Shown here piece by piece: positions 1-11,309 of a DNA stretch of 64,000 nt (position 1 is the stretch's first letter; every line of letters begins with the position of its first letter). The translations under genes and the position numbers were made by a program. Source of the DNA: Zelopaecilomyces penicillatus. Its lineage: Eukaryota > Ascomycota > Sordariomycetes > Hypocreales > Pseudodiploosporaceae. The notes beneath the pieces are model-generated. The model searched no databases, was not told the DNA's origin, and was given only the letters and a program-made list of their open reading frames with translations. The stretch covers positions 186,001 to 250,000 of the forward strand of contig VCCP01000005.1 of NCBI GenBank assembly GCA_005765155.1. Reading direction: 5' to 3'.

Positions 1-98
1 AACTGCTCAGGTGTAAACCTACCTGCGCAGTTTTTATCCCCTGGGACATGTTGATTTTTCGCCGATACTGGGCTGTATCGTAGGTATGCATGATGCCC

Positions 99-1001
99 TT
101 AGACGGGGAGCTTGAACTTCTTGCCCTTGAGAACCTTGGTGTAATAAACATAGAAAAAGTCGCTGTAGAGAACAGTCTGAATGATACCAGCAATGATGGC
201 GACCCATTCCACCTTGTGCTTTGTGTCGAAGGCCAGTCTGTAGATCCAGTTGGGAATGTACAGGGCGCGGTAAATTCCGAGGGCAAACAGATAATGTGTT
301 GTAATGGTCTCGGCCTCGCCAGTCCTCTGCAGCATGAAGAGCTGGGGCAGAATTGCCACAGACTCCAGCCAGATGGAGAAGGCCCAGATGAGCTCCAGGA
401 CGGTGTACTTAACAGGGAACAGAACAGCCATGATGGCAGCCCCAACTAGTAGATAATGGACGCGGAAGGTATCGACATTGGCGTCGTTCGTGGGCTTGTA
501 GGCATTTGCCATGAGGTAGATGATGTAGCCTTGCGAGCTAATGAAGAGAATTTTGAAGATGAAGTTGTAGATGCTGTGTGTTTGGAAGAGATCTGCGGTG
601 ATGATTGCGGTTAGGAATAATCTTGAGGGTTTGTGTCGTACAACAGTGCAGCAGCAATTGACGATACGCACCCAAGTATCTAGTGATGTAAACGAGGAGA
701 TAGAGTCCTTGCGACTTGAACGAGATGCCAGAGCAGCTCTAGAGACACAGGTTCGTTAGCGAGAGATTGGCAGACGGGGCGCGCACAGAAAATATAACTC
801 ACGCTCATCTGCGTCATCTTGTGCAGCAAAATGAGGATACTCGCCAAATGCGAGAAATCCGCTGTTGTGTCCTGGTCAGCATCCTGTATACCAATGTCGA
901 TGCATCGCTCGCTGTCCTCCCTGGACAGATTTTGCCAATGCAGCACCACGAACGTCGCAACGCAAAAACCCACCTGCAATGCGGAAGATGTTGAACGTCA
1001 T
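99..1001 (-). CDS. erd2: ER lumen protein-retaining receptor (KDEL/HDEL receptor), 4 exons
   Basis: A seven-helix Golgi/ER receptor that returns soluble ER residents carrying C-terminal HDEL/KDEL signals. Exons read as 974-1001, 803-861, 672-738 and 99-592 (complement). All have GT-AG borders and the joined frame is 215 residues, the usual Erd2 length. The start MTFNIFRIA is followed by DFSHLASILILLHKMTQM, then SCSGISFKSQ and YLDLFQTHSIYNF, all hallmark Erd2 segments. The C-terminal half has the expected hydrophobic helices and ends in a lysine-rich tail (KGKKFKLPV), as retrograde-sorted receptors do. The ATG at 1001 is chosen because it gives the family N-terminus. The first exon is only 28 bases. 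Identity is secure; the exon edges are by eye. Confidence 0.95.
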
Positions 1002-3641
1002 CTTGGCTCAACTGGTCTTTTTCTTGCCCACACAGAACACCGTGGGGGGTGGGGTTCGAAGTTTGTCGTTATCCTTGGGTCAACCGAATCGGTTTCGCTG
1101 TGGTGGTTGGTTTTCGTCTTGGTATGGAGTTGATGTATGAAGGGGGTTTGTTTGTTGGAGATGGATGCACAGGTCAGGGACAGCGACAGGGAGCTGAGAG
1201 AGCTTCAGCTGGAGCAACTGCACTGTACTGCTGCGGAGGGAAGCAAAAAAAGGACACGACGCGACTGAGCCGTCATTGGATGTTCGCTGGCATGCTAGGC
1301 TTGGTAGGTAATTTACGGGCTCTGGGACAACTGTAACTCTAGTGCGCCTTGTGTCGGGAACCGGACACGGTTTGTGCCTGGCGATTGGCGAGGGGGCACG
1401 TGCTGGGCAGGCCGCTTGCCACGCTTTAGGACGATTAGCTAAGCGTGTTTGGCTGTCCCGTAATTACACCTGGTCAGCACCAATGCACGCAAGATGGCGG
1501 AAGAACTGGGGTCATCAAACAGGAAAGGTTTAACATTGAAATTCTAATTACAAAACTTGTAGCCCCTTGAAGCTTGTTGCCCCCCCCTTTTTGGTTGGTT
1601 CCTGGTTTAGTGGGAACGTGATACGAGAAGTGTAGAGAACGTACTACGTAGTAAGGCAATGACATGGCTTTTAATGTCGTGTTGCTACAACCATCCGTAT
1701 TATGAACCGACAGTGGCCACAGGACTGACACGGAGTCATTTGACACGATAATGTCAACATGACAATAGCCGTGAAAACTTTTCAGACGGGCGGAAAATGG
1801 AAGACAAATCATCGTAATCAGGGGTAGATGGGTGGTAATAGAGCAAAGCTATTGCGGGCCGTCTCGGGATCAAAAAGGCATTGACACAGTTTTTCTTGGT
1901 GGCGGCCGGTGTCATGCTATGCAAGTGGGTCACGGTTCAGGTCTGCCGAAGTACTTTGTACTCGGACGGAAATGACGTTCCATTCCTCGGTGCAAAACAT
2001 TTCGCTGTTACCAACCAACACCTCGGCGTTTGAGAGCCTCGGTGGTGTGTGGCGCAGGCATCAACAGTCATGCTTTGAAAGCCTTCCACACTGATCTCGA
2101 GCTGTGACGTCACATCTCTCACAGCATTCCCAATGCATGCTGGTCTTTAATACTGATGCTACCTTATTTTTTGACAGCACCCTATTTCCCTGCAACTGGG
2201 CAGCTATCGATCGTGGCTTGGAGTTTGTCTTGCAAATCTTAGATATACAATTAATGGATCCTGGCGCATGTTCGTAGATCTAGTTACTTAATATCCACTC
2301 AGTGGGCTGGGCTATAATGCCTTGAATTGTTCGATCTACTCGTGGATACTAAAGGCATGTCAATTTTGGGTTAAATAGATTAGCACAGGAAGCGAGAATA
2401 CAGTATATTTCTATCATAACACTTGGGACATTTGAATCATCTCTATCATTTTCATTTAAACCAGGTTACTGGTATGCCACAGGTACAGACATTTATAGCT
2501 TGAGCGGCATGATCATGATGCCGCAGAAAGGTGTAACACGTCAAAGTATGGGTATCCGTTTGCATAATGATAATTCTGGTGATATTCTGCATTATTCCAA
2601 TGGTTGAAAAAAAAATCAAGCCAGTCTAGGCCATGTTTATTCAAGAGATTAGAGCTCATTGTCTGGTGACATGTCGCAGTGCCATGCTGTCAGAGAAGGG
2701 GGGATAATTTGGGTCAAAACCAGCTTTTTGATGCCAAGGGGAAAACGCATCAAAACGGATAATGCAACCGGGGATACCGCAATATCTCTCTATCTATGAA
2801 GTAACATTGAGGCAAAGCGGCTTTAGGACTGATGAATTCCCATTGTCGATTCATCAAATTGCCGTTTACTGTCAAGAAGACCAAATGATGGAGGGGTGTC
2901 ACAGCGGTGGTGCCGATTGTGTCGGCGCACTATCGATAAAAAACTTCATGGTGGGGTGATTCCTGTCATGACATTTCATTGCCCTGCATGTTGCCTGACA
3001 GCTCAATTGCCTGACCTTTGTCAGAGTGTGGCTGTGTCGAGCGTAAATAGCACCCCGTCATGTGACCCTTCTAGGGATGCCAACCACGGGTTTGTCAGCC
3101 CCAAGACCCCAACCGGCCAGAACGAATGTTCCGTGTGTCATCCAGCCCGGGAACTGGCACTGTAAGAGGCAGCTGTGGAACTACGTAATCCCTAGCTGCA
3201 ACGCCACAGAGGCTTCCAGTGCTACCATTTGGCAACCGAAAGCGCCCGAATGTACGAACACAGCCCATAGGCAGCGCTGAAGGACGGATTTATAAGTCTC
3301 GTCTACGCAACCTCGGGATGATTTAATCAACGTACTTATATATTTACCTACCCTCCCCTCCCTTTGTAGAAAATGACGACATAAATCATACAAACATTCA
3401 ACATACGAACTACTTGAATTTTCAGTTCATTGTTCAAACTTTCAACTACCGGCTTTCTTAGACTTACGCCTCAAACTCCACTACCGAGAGCATCGACTCT
3501 GCATTTGTCATCAATTCAGCCTCTCATCTCGACGTACAACCTACAACTTCAGCTCATCCGCAAACTTTCAGCTCAGTTGCTATCTTGACACTTTACACCA
3601 AAACAAAAACAACAAGAATACAGTCAACAGAGTTCAAAAGA
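1002..3641. other. Intergenic region, no supported gene
   Basis: About 2.6 kb between the divergent ERD2 and WLM-protease genes. Only short overlapping ORFs without family resemblance occur. A C/T-rich, CAAC-rich stretch in the last 200 bases (about 3430-3640) looks like the 5' leader of the downstream gene. No tRNA, long repeat or transposon ends were seen. Confidence 0.5.
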
Positions 3642-4733
3642 ATGTGCGATCATAACGTGCCCGACGACGTCTCGGTGGCCGAATGCTCGGGCTCCGAGTC
3701 GGATTGGTTCACCATCACTGTATCTCACCGCAAGACACAATATCCATTCTCCTTCAATGACGAATCCACCATTGTCGACCTTTTCAATGAAATCGAAGCC
3801 ACTCTTGACATACCAGTCTGCAACCAGAAGATCCTTGTACCCAAGGGCTCTCTTCTCAAGGCGCCATTCAAAGATCCGGACATGGCCCTCACCGGCCTTC
3901 AGGGCAAGACGCTGACGCTCATGGGCTCACCAGCCACCGATGTGCAAGCCGTTCAGAACATGTGTGAAAAGCTAGCCAAGAGGAACGCAGCGCGCAAGGC
4001 TCACAAGGCCAAGGGCAAAGCAGCGCCGCGTCGCGACCCGAAGAGAGCGGCAGAGGATTCAAAGTACACATTCTTGCAGGTCCGTCCACTTAGTGGCCTG
4101 CCGCATCCTGAGAGAAGCCAGGCGCTGTTGATGCGACTCAAGGAAGATCCAGGGATCAAGGCGACTATGAAGAAGCACAAATTCACAGTGGCGCTTCTCA
4201 CTGAGATGGAGCCTCTGTCCAACATGGAGTCAACACACCAAGGTACTTCACGGCTTTTGGGTCTCAACCGGAATCAGGGGGAGGTCATTGAGCTTCGTCT
4301 GCGGACAGATGCTCACGACGGCTATCGCGACTACAAGACAATCCGCAAGACTCTCTGCCACGAACTCACGCATAATGTCCACGGCCCACACGACCGCGTA
4401 TTTTGGGACCTTTGCCATCAGATCGAGCGCGAAGTCGACGCTGCGGACTGGAAGTCAGGCGGTCACACTACTGGCGAGTCCTCGCGCTACACGATTTCTG
4501 GCCAGGATGAGGATGATCACCACGAAGACGATGGCGGCTGGACTGGTGGAGAATTCGTGCTGGGTGGTATCAGGACACGCAGTCCTGGACTGAACCGGCG
4601 GGAGATCCTGGCGCAAGCTGCAATTGAACGGCAGAGAAAGGAAGCTGAGGCAGAGCGTAAGGCGTGTGATGCAGCAGAAAAGGGCTGGTTTCCGTGTCAA
4701 CGACCCAAGCCTAGTAATGATTCTCAACGATAA
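3642..4733 (+). CDS. Ubiquitin-like plus WLM domain metalloprotease (Wss1-like)
   Basis: A 363-residue single-exon protein. The N-terminal ~90 residues (FTITVSHRKTQYPFSF onward) resemble a ubiquitin-like fold. The central part carries the WLM zinc protease signature HELTHNVHGPHD, with H240, E241, H244 and H250 as zinc and catalytic residues. The family (Wss1, SPRTN-related) cleaves DNA-protein crosslinks and SUMO conjugates in the nucleus, and the UBL-WLM order matches fungal members. The C-terminus is an E/K/R-rich helix ending in low complexity. The reading frame stays open upstream to about 3585, but the first ATG is at 3642 with A at -3, so that start is used. The role in DNA repair is inferred from the family. 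Confidence 0.88.
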   Translation: MCDHNVPDDVSVAECSGSESDWFTITVSHRKTQYPFSFNDESTIVDLFNEIEATLDIPVCNQKILVPKGSLLKAPFKDPDMALTGLQGKTLTLMGSPATDVQAVQNMCEKLAKRNAARKAHKAKGKAAPRRDPKRAAEDSKYTFLQVRPLSGLPHPERSQALLMRLKEDPGIKATMKKHKFTVALLTEMEPLSNMESTHQGTSRLLGLNRNQGEVIELRLRTDAHDGYRDYKTIRKTLCHELTHNVHGPHDRVFWDLCHQIEREVDAADWKSGGHTTGESSRYTISGQDEDDHHEDDGGWTGGEFVLGGIRTRSPGLNRREILAQAAIERQRKEAEAERKACDAAEKGWFPCQRPKPSNDSQR

Positions 4734-5041
4734 ATCTCAGCTGCGAGAAAGACGATTAGGACTATGGAGTAAATACACAGGCCTGGGTTATTTGTGGAGG
4801 CGTTTGGAGGATAATGGAGTCTGGTTCCGATTTGGCGAGAATTTAGCATGATGTGATTAGCAAGCGAAGCGTCTTTACATGATGTTTTTGATAGTGTTTT
4901 ATGTTAAGACCCGTTACTCAATCTTGATGTATTTTGTCTCTTCTCACATTTCGGTTTCCCCCAACGTTATACTTAATCTTCCACTGCCCAACATGCCATC
5001 GTGCTTATAGTGTAGCGCCCCTATCTTCCAATTTTGACCTA
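4734..5041. other. Convergent 3' intergenic spacer
   Basis: About 300 bases of T-rich sequence between the convergent WLM-protease and nitrilase genes. It presumably holds both 3' UTRs and poly(A) signals. No coding signal was seen. Confidence 0.4.
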
Positions 5042-6482
5042 CTAATACGGCAATGGATCCAAATCCAAACCCTCCACACTAAACTTGAACGAATCGTTCC
5101 TCGAGTAACTACCAGCCAGATCCAAATCCAACCTACCCTTGATACACTCACGGAAATCAATATCAGCATAGATAATGCCCTCGTCGTCCTCCCACTGCGG
5201 CCCGGCTAGGGCGTCTCCAAAGGGCGAGATGATACAGGATCCTCCTCGTGAGACGAACGAGGGGAGAAGTGCAGGGGCGTTGGTGGAGGATGCGGTAGGG
5301 GAGGGTAGACTGCGTGTTTGACCGGGTGAAATAGTGCCGTTGATGCTGGGTTGCTGGCTGTAGTTGTCCCCGTCGTCGTCGTCTTCTTCGTTGCAGCAGA
5401 GAATGATCTCATTGCCGTCTTCGTCGAATACAGACTTTCTGCGGTTCAAGCGCTGCTTGGTGACTGGAAGCGCAATTTCAAACCCGTCTTCCGCAAACGT
5501 CGAGTTCCTCCTCGCGCGCCGGCCCCCATACCCTCCCGCAGCGCCCCTTTCTCTCCCGCCAATCCCATCACTACCAGCTCTGGTCCTGGTTGTCGCCGTC
5601 GTCGTTGCCGCTGCTGTTGATCCAGAGGCGTCACCACTTTTGACGCACATGTTACTGCTGACGACGAAACATCGCCCCTCGATGCCAATTGTCCGCATCA
5701 GACTTAGCCAGGCATCGCGATGGTCTGCTGTAGGAGCGAGATACAGGTTAATGTTTTGGGAATAGAGAGCCTGGCGTACGAGCGGCATGTAGTTTTCCCA
5801 ACAGATGGCGGCGGCGAGGTTCACGCGGATACCGCGGATGGTGGTGCTGACGGCACGGAGGGTGCTGGGGCTGGCTTGAGCCCAGATAAGGCGCTCGGTG
5901 CCGGTCTGTTCTCACGTAGTTTCTGTTATTAGCATTTCCAATGGGCCATATAGAGAGCAGCAGCAGGGGATAAAGGGGTTTGGATGACGTTGAACTTACG
6001 GGCATCACCTTGCGACGCTTCCCAATCATACCCAGCCGCGGACAGACATACACCACCGCGCAATACAAACTCCCACCCGCCTTCTCAACACACCCCGTCA
6101 CGATAAAAACACCAGTCTCCGCCGCAATCCCCTCCAGCTCCTCCCTCGTACCATCACCCCTCCGCGTCTCCCCATCACCAAGCTCCCTCTTCACCCACTT
6201 CTGTCCAGCTCCCGCACCACCATCCCCTACTGTATCGCCCAGATCGACGGCCTTTTCAAAATACCGCACAAACTCATCCCTTCCCTGTGCGGAACGATCG
6301 CCAATGACGCAGCCAAAGGCCGTGCCGCGCGGGTAGCCGCCGATGAAGGCCTCTGGGAGGAGTAGGATGTCGATGTGCTGGGAGGCAGCGCGCCGGGCGA
6401 TGGTGGCGAGGTGGGCGATTGTAGAGGCTGTGGTGGTTTGGGTGGAGGGAGAAGCGGTGCCTACACGGATAGTTGTAGCCAT
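5042..6482 (-). CDS. Nitrilase (carbon-nitrogen hydrolase), 2 exons
   Basis: The exons 6000-6482 and 5042-5905 (complement) join through a GT-AG intron to give 448 residues. The catalytic triad of the nitrilase branch is visible: E44 in LLLPEAFIGGYP, K158 in GKRRKVMPT (across the splice junction) and C196 in ICWENYMP. Further family blocks are YLAPTADHRDAW and FVSRGGSCIISPFG. The protein should hydrolyse nitriles or cyano compounds to carboxylic acids in the cytosol; the substrate cannot be told. It carries an extra stretch of about 130 residues (roughly 250-378), rich in A/T/G/R then D/E, between the SSNMCV and SRGGSC blocks where most relatives have a short loop. The reading frame stays open through it. 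The start ATG at 6482 precedes a typical N-terminal beta strand (IRVGTASPS). Confidence 0.9.
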
Positions 6483-7236
6483 GTTTTATGGTTGATGCTG
6501 TCGTTTTGTATGTGTTGTTTTTCTTATTAGGAGATGATCGTGGGTGTGAGCTCGAAGCTGACTCAAACGAACAAAGAGAAGATATCACAGAAGTTAAGAT
6601 CACAAAGGGTACAACTGGTGGTACAGAAATAGGAATTAAGATGGGCTTGTTTGGAATACAGTCGTTGTTCATCAACACTCAACACATAGCAAGCGTTTTG
6701 GAGAAAAGACACCGACAAGCTCCTATGAAGCTCAGCCTGCTTGTGTCGTCATTTATACGAAAGCCCCAAAGGCGCGCGCCCTCTTTCTCCATCCTCATTC
6801 CCCGCCTCTTCCCCCCTCTCTCTCTCCTCCTCTTTCGCCCACTATGCCGATTTAGGCGAGTACAGCTATAAAGCAAACGTTGAACATGTAGGCCAAAAGC
6901 TTATTTTCATCCTCTCAAATGGAGTCGTTCCTCCCGATAGGAATGGGAAAATTCTACCATCTACATCCCCCGACATGCTGGTTGATAGCAATTCGGAAAC
7001 GGCAGAGCAGTGACGCCCATGCCGCTGCACCTGCTCTTCTCCCCGAACCCAGGCCCACCTATTCTCCACAACCTTGGATGGAGCCCCTGTCTAGAAACGC
7101 TTGGACTGTTTTGTTTCTGTAACTTTTGTTGCGGTTCATGTTTAGCGCTGATCAGTTCAGGGGCCTATGGTGGCAAATAAATCTCGCCGATTCCAACTGG
7201 AGCTGATCCAACTACGCAGGCGCCAAACGCCTGACA
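6483..7236. other. Intergenic, nitrilase promoter side
   Basis: Sequence upstream of the nitrilase up to the tRNA. It contains a pyrimidine-rich block (about 6780-6840). The short ORFs on both strands look like chance; no gene is supported. Confidence 0.4.
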
Positions 7237-7308
7237 TCTTCCGTAGTATAGTGGTCAGTATGCAAGCTTGTCACGCTTGAGACCCGGGTTCAATTCCCGG
7301 CGGGAGAG
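7237..7308 (+). tRNA. tRNA-Asp (anticodon GTC)
   Basis: A complete 72-base cloverleaf without intron. The acceptor stem is TCTTCCG/CGGGAGA (one T-G pair), followed by G at the discriminator position as expected for tRNA-Asp. The D arm is GTAT/ATGC, the anticodon stem CAAGC/GCTTG with loop TTGTCAC (anticodon GTC), and the T arm CCGGG-TTCAATT-CCCGG. Box A-like (TAGTATAGTGG) and box B (GGTTCAATTCC) promoter sequences are present. A T-rich stretch (TTTACTTTTTG) follows at about 7320 and would terminate RNA polymerase III. Confidence 0.95.
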
Positions 7309-7610
7309 ATCCATCCAACTTTACTTTTTGTCATTTTGCCTTTCTACCTACCACCCTGGATTGATTTAATTCAATGGAACAAGGCATGATAAGATCAATG
7401 ACACTCGGCCAAATGATACTTTTTCTCTCTTGTGCCACCGGTAGAATGTGCCCCTGAACCTATCAACTCACACTCTTGACAAAACAACCATGAACCTGAT
7501 TCCCAAATGTCCATTTCTGACCACAGTCGCATCTATCATAAACCCACTGCATTGTCACATTAACAAATTCCTCTGTTATAGCCTACATCCATCCACATCC
7601 TGTCACCCAT
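7309..7610. other. Spacer between tRNA-Asp and mre11 3' end
   Basis: About 300 bases, presumably the mre11 3' UTR and tRNA terminator region. No gene seen. Confidence 0.4.
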
Positions 7611-10059
7611 CTATCTCCTCCTCGTACGACTCGCCACAGGCGCTGGCTCAAACGCATCATCTTCCTCATCAGATATCTCATCATCACTAATCTCCAACGC
7701 CTTGTCCTGTGTGGCGCCGCTACCACCGCCCTTTTGCGAAAAGTTAATCGTAGTCTGCTTTGTTGACTTTGACTTTGCTGCTGTCGCCGCGCTTTTGTCT
7801 CGCGCTGCGGGCTTGGCCCTTGTGGTAGCAGCTTGGCTGGCGCCGCCACCCCGTCGAGTGGCTCTGGCGGCCGGCTTTGGTGGTTCCGGCTCCGGCTCCG
7901 AGTCCATCACGACGTCCATCTCTTCTTCTTCTTCGCTGTCTTCAAACACCTTACGTCCGCGGCCTCGAGCAGGTGCCTTTTTAGCGGCCGGCTTTTTTGC
8001 TGCGGCTGGTGCTTTTTGGGACGCCGCTGCCTTGGTAGTGCGTGTAGTAGTAACTCGTTTCGCTGGCTGCTTCTTTGCCGGAGCTGGCTCGGTATCATCC
8101 GAATCCATCATACCATCATCCCTCTGCCGAGTCTTACCCCGTACTGAAACGGAGCCCCTTGTGCTGCTCTGGGTTACACCCGGGCCCTCATTCTCGAAAG
8201 TCCACGCATCAGGTGCTTCTTCCCAATTGCCATCGAAATCATCATCCCAAGTAGCTGGTTTCGGCCGCAGCACGCGATTCCTCGTTGCCGTCGCTCTAGC
8301 CAGCCCCGTCGCAAGCTGCTGCTCCATCCGAGTCTTGTAGATATCCATCGCACTATTCAGGTCCTCATCATCGGATTCAAGCCCCAGCATCTGCTTCACC
8401 TGTCCAGAGAGGTGCTCCGAAACAAATAGCTCCATGGCATGTTTGTCGTCCTTGGAGACGAATTGGTTGACCGCATCGCTAAAGGGTGCCTGAGGGAGAA
8501 CCTTGAGTGACTGAGCCGACAGGAATTCTTGCACAAGTGTCTCGACCTTAATAGTATCGCCATCATTCACTAGAGCCTCGAGGTCTTCGAGCGGGTTGGT
8601 CGCAGTTGTTTTTCCTGATTGGTGTTAGTCGAGCCTATCAACTCTGTACTTTTCCAACCAAAGTTCAACTTACGTTGTGCCGTCTTTTTACGATAAAAGG
8701 TCACAACATCATTTACATTTGCCACCTTGCCGATGAATCGATTTGAAAACCGCTGAGGATTTTCGCATTCGTATTGGCCACCCTCAATCGAGGTATACTC
8801 AACCTTGAGCCGAATCAAAGGCAGTGGTCGCTCCTCCAGCGCTTCCTCGTCCGTTTGAAGGGCTTCCCAATCGGCATTCGCCTCCTCAATCATTTCATCC
8901 ACAACTTCCATTAGCCGTCTTGTTACCTCCTGTCGGTTGTCCTTTTTGTTTTCCAGACCCTTGAACCGCTTGTCCTGCGCAAGGACCAGCTCGCGAAAAA
9001 CAAAAGGGCGCACAGTTTTAAGTGGTATTTTGTCAATCTTGAACTTCTTCTCTGTTATGCTCAGTATTGCAACGTGTTTTTGGACAGCCTCCCCAGGGCA
9101 TAGTGATGTTGCGACAGAGGAGCCAGGCTGCATTACGTGAAATCCTGTCTCTGGGTTCCGTGATGGATCAATTAAGCACTCATGCTCGTGCCCCCAAACA
9201 ATCAAGTTCAGCCAGTCCGGGAGTACATTCTCTGGTAGGTAGGAGGTTGCAGTGTGGGCATGATGGTTCTGATGAACGGCCAACAAGTTGAACCAGTCGC
9301 CCATCTGCGTGTTAGGTCGAAACCACTTGACCTTGTGATCTCTAAACGTCCTAAACATACGTTCATCGCGCACATTGCTTAGGCCAAAAAGCGCTAGCTT
9401 CGTGATGCCCTTTTGCAGCAGAATCGGCTTCGCCTCGATATTATCGGCCTCCGCCACTCTACCATAGTAATTGAGCAATCCCGCCGCCTGCAGCAGGTCC
9501 AATGAGCAGTAGTTACCGTCTCCCGAGGGATCATCGTGATTTCCGTGGATAGAGAAGACGGGGATGGATATGTTGATGTCGGGATCCTCGTAATTGACGT
9601 GCGGGAACGCACCTTCGAAAACAGTCGCGGCATCGGAGAGGAATTCGAGTTGACAGGGTTTCATGCCCAAACAGTTCTTTCGAAGGGTGCGCATCACCTG
9701 GTAGAGTGACTTGCGGGATGGTTTGTTGTCATGGAAGAGGTCACCGGCGAGGAGGACCATGTCGACCTGCAGCACGATCGTTTGGTCAGCAAAGCCAACG
9801 CCATCAGGTAGTTCACAACTGCAGTAACCGCAGTTAACATACATCCTCAGTTCGGGCCAAGTTCAAGATTTCATCAAAGGTTTGCCAACTGTCATCCTTT
9901 CGGATGGCATCTCGCTCTTCGTATCCCACATGGTTGTCTGTCGCAACCAAGATGCGGATGGTGTCTGCCTCTGTTTGCAAAGGAAAACAGTCAGCTCTCT
10001 GGTGAGGAGGGTGTTGCTAGGAGAGAGGATGATCAATGCTAACCAGGAAAATCAGGCAT
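7611..10059 (-). CDS. mre11: MRE11 double-strand-break repair nuclease, 4 exons
   Basis: The nuclease subunit of the Mre11-Rad50-Nbs1 complex, acting in end resection, meiosis and telomere upkeep. A tiny first exon (MPDFP plus one base, from ATG 10059) joins to EADTIRILVATDNHVGYEERDA. A second intron after LNLARTED leads to VDMVLLAGDLFHDNKPSR, and a third intron near 8675 joins KKTAQR to KTTATNPLEDLEAL. The total is about 747 residues. Phosphoesterase motifs are intact: DNH, GDLFHDNKPS, GNHDDPSG and VWGHEHE. The C-terminal ~200 residues are low complexity, with Lys/Ala/Arg-rich and acidic stretches (DSEEEEEMDVVMDSEPEPEP) and a few RG-type sites, as in fungal MRE11 DNA-binding tails. The gene is convergent with the tRNA. 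Confidence 0.95.
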
Positions 10060-11309
10060 GACGACAGTACCTCATCTGCATGTATGCCTATCGTGAAGCT
10101 GGCAGTTTGAACTGGGGCTTGGAATGCGGTGGGGAGTACCTAGCTTGATTGCCCCGTAAACGAGGGGACGTGCTGGGAAGACGCGAATCAGAAGCTCGTC
10201 ATGGCTGTGCCTAACGCGACAATATGCGAAGTCACGTGGTACCCTTTGTCCATTTCATCCATTGCCCAACCAGGGATGATGTACTATTGCGATTGCAACA
10301 TTTGTGTTAAGGTATTAATGATTAGATTGCCATCCGTGTGCTATAGAATAGAGATCTTAATGGTGAGTTGCCAACTGTTTAGTAACATTCGCAACCTTCG
10401 GACTATCACGATACATGACTGATCTGGCAGCCACAACACAACACAACATGTACAAACAAAACCTATGTAAGCCACATGCATGTCCACGTCTAGAATCGCC
10501 GTGCAAAATGCTTCTGCCGTCTACCCGTAAATTAAACCAGATTATAATTTATAACAGTTTATACTCCTGCAGCTGCGCGGTTTGTTCTCAATCGAGATGC
10601 CACATTGAATCAAAAGCGGTTCATCCGAAGTGGGTACCTGACCCGATGGGCCTCTGATGCTTTCCTTTCCAGGACTGTTGAAGCCCATCCTAGGCCGTTC
10701 AGTGTATTTTCCAGCGGTGGCCCACCAGCCACTGGTCGCTGCAGGCATGGCCTCAAGCGGCAGGTGAAGTGCGTGAGTAATGGTACTTTTTTTGAAGCGG
10801 GCCGTTGGACGAAGTCCCCCCACAGCCGTTTCCAGTGCACTGCAGGGGCGCTGCAAGCATTATAGTGCATTATTGGTGCATCGGGACCCCTAACAGCCCT
10901 CCGCCACCGGCCTCTGACGCTTCCATTGTGACAACGTGACTTGGCTTTGTTGCCCATGCACGCCAGCTAGCCTTGTACTTCAGTACCTGGCCAGCCTGGA
11001 CTAACAATTATCTTCGTGGTCACGCTCGTCATTGCAGGCTGTGATTACTCAAAAGGCTGAGGGTCAGTCACGCTCTCCCCGTGTGGGCTCCCGTCCGTCC
11101 CCGTCCGGTTTCCTCTTTTGCTCTTCTCTTAATCATCCTGCATATACATCATCCTCACTTTACCTGCATCATGAGGAGCTCCTAAAGGCGTCCTTTGTGC
11201 TGTTTCGTGCTGCGTCGTTTTCCTATTCCAGCGTCCGCAAACGCCCCGAAACACCCACTGTGCCGTTCGCCACCACCCGCATCACCAACCGACTCACCTA
11301 CTGCCAGTC
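10060..11309. other. Divergent intergenic region
   Basis: About 1.25 kb between mre11 and the transporter, holding both promoters. The last ~150 bases before 11310 are C-rich, like a leader. Short ORFs at about 10540-10960 overlap on both strands without family resemblance. No gene supported. Confidence 0.4.

Noticed and set aside
5364..5765. Plus-strand ORF opposite the nitrilase insertion
   Set aside because: Low-complexity shadow of a repetitive coding segment.
7702..8340. Long plus-strand ORF (212 aa) opposite the mre11 C-terminus
   Set aside because: It is the antisense shadow of the Ala/Lys/Glu-rich mre11 tail; Ala/Ser/Leu-rich translation without motifs.
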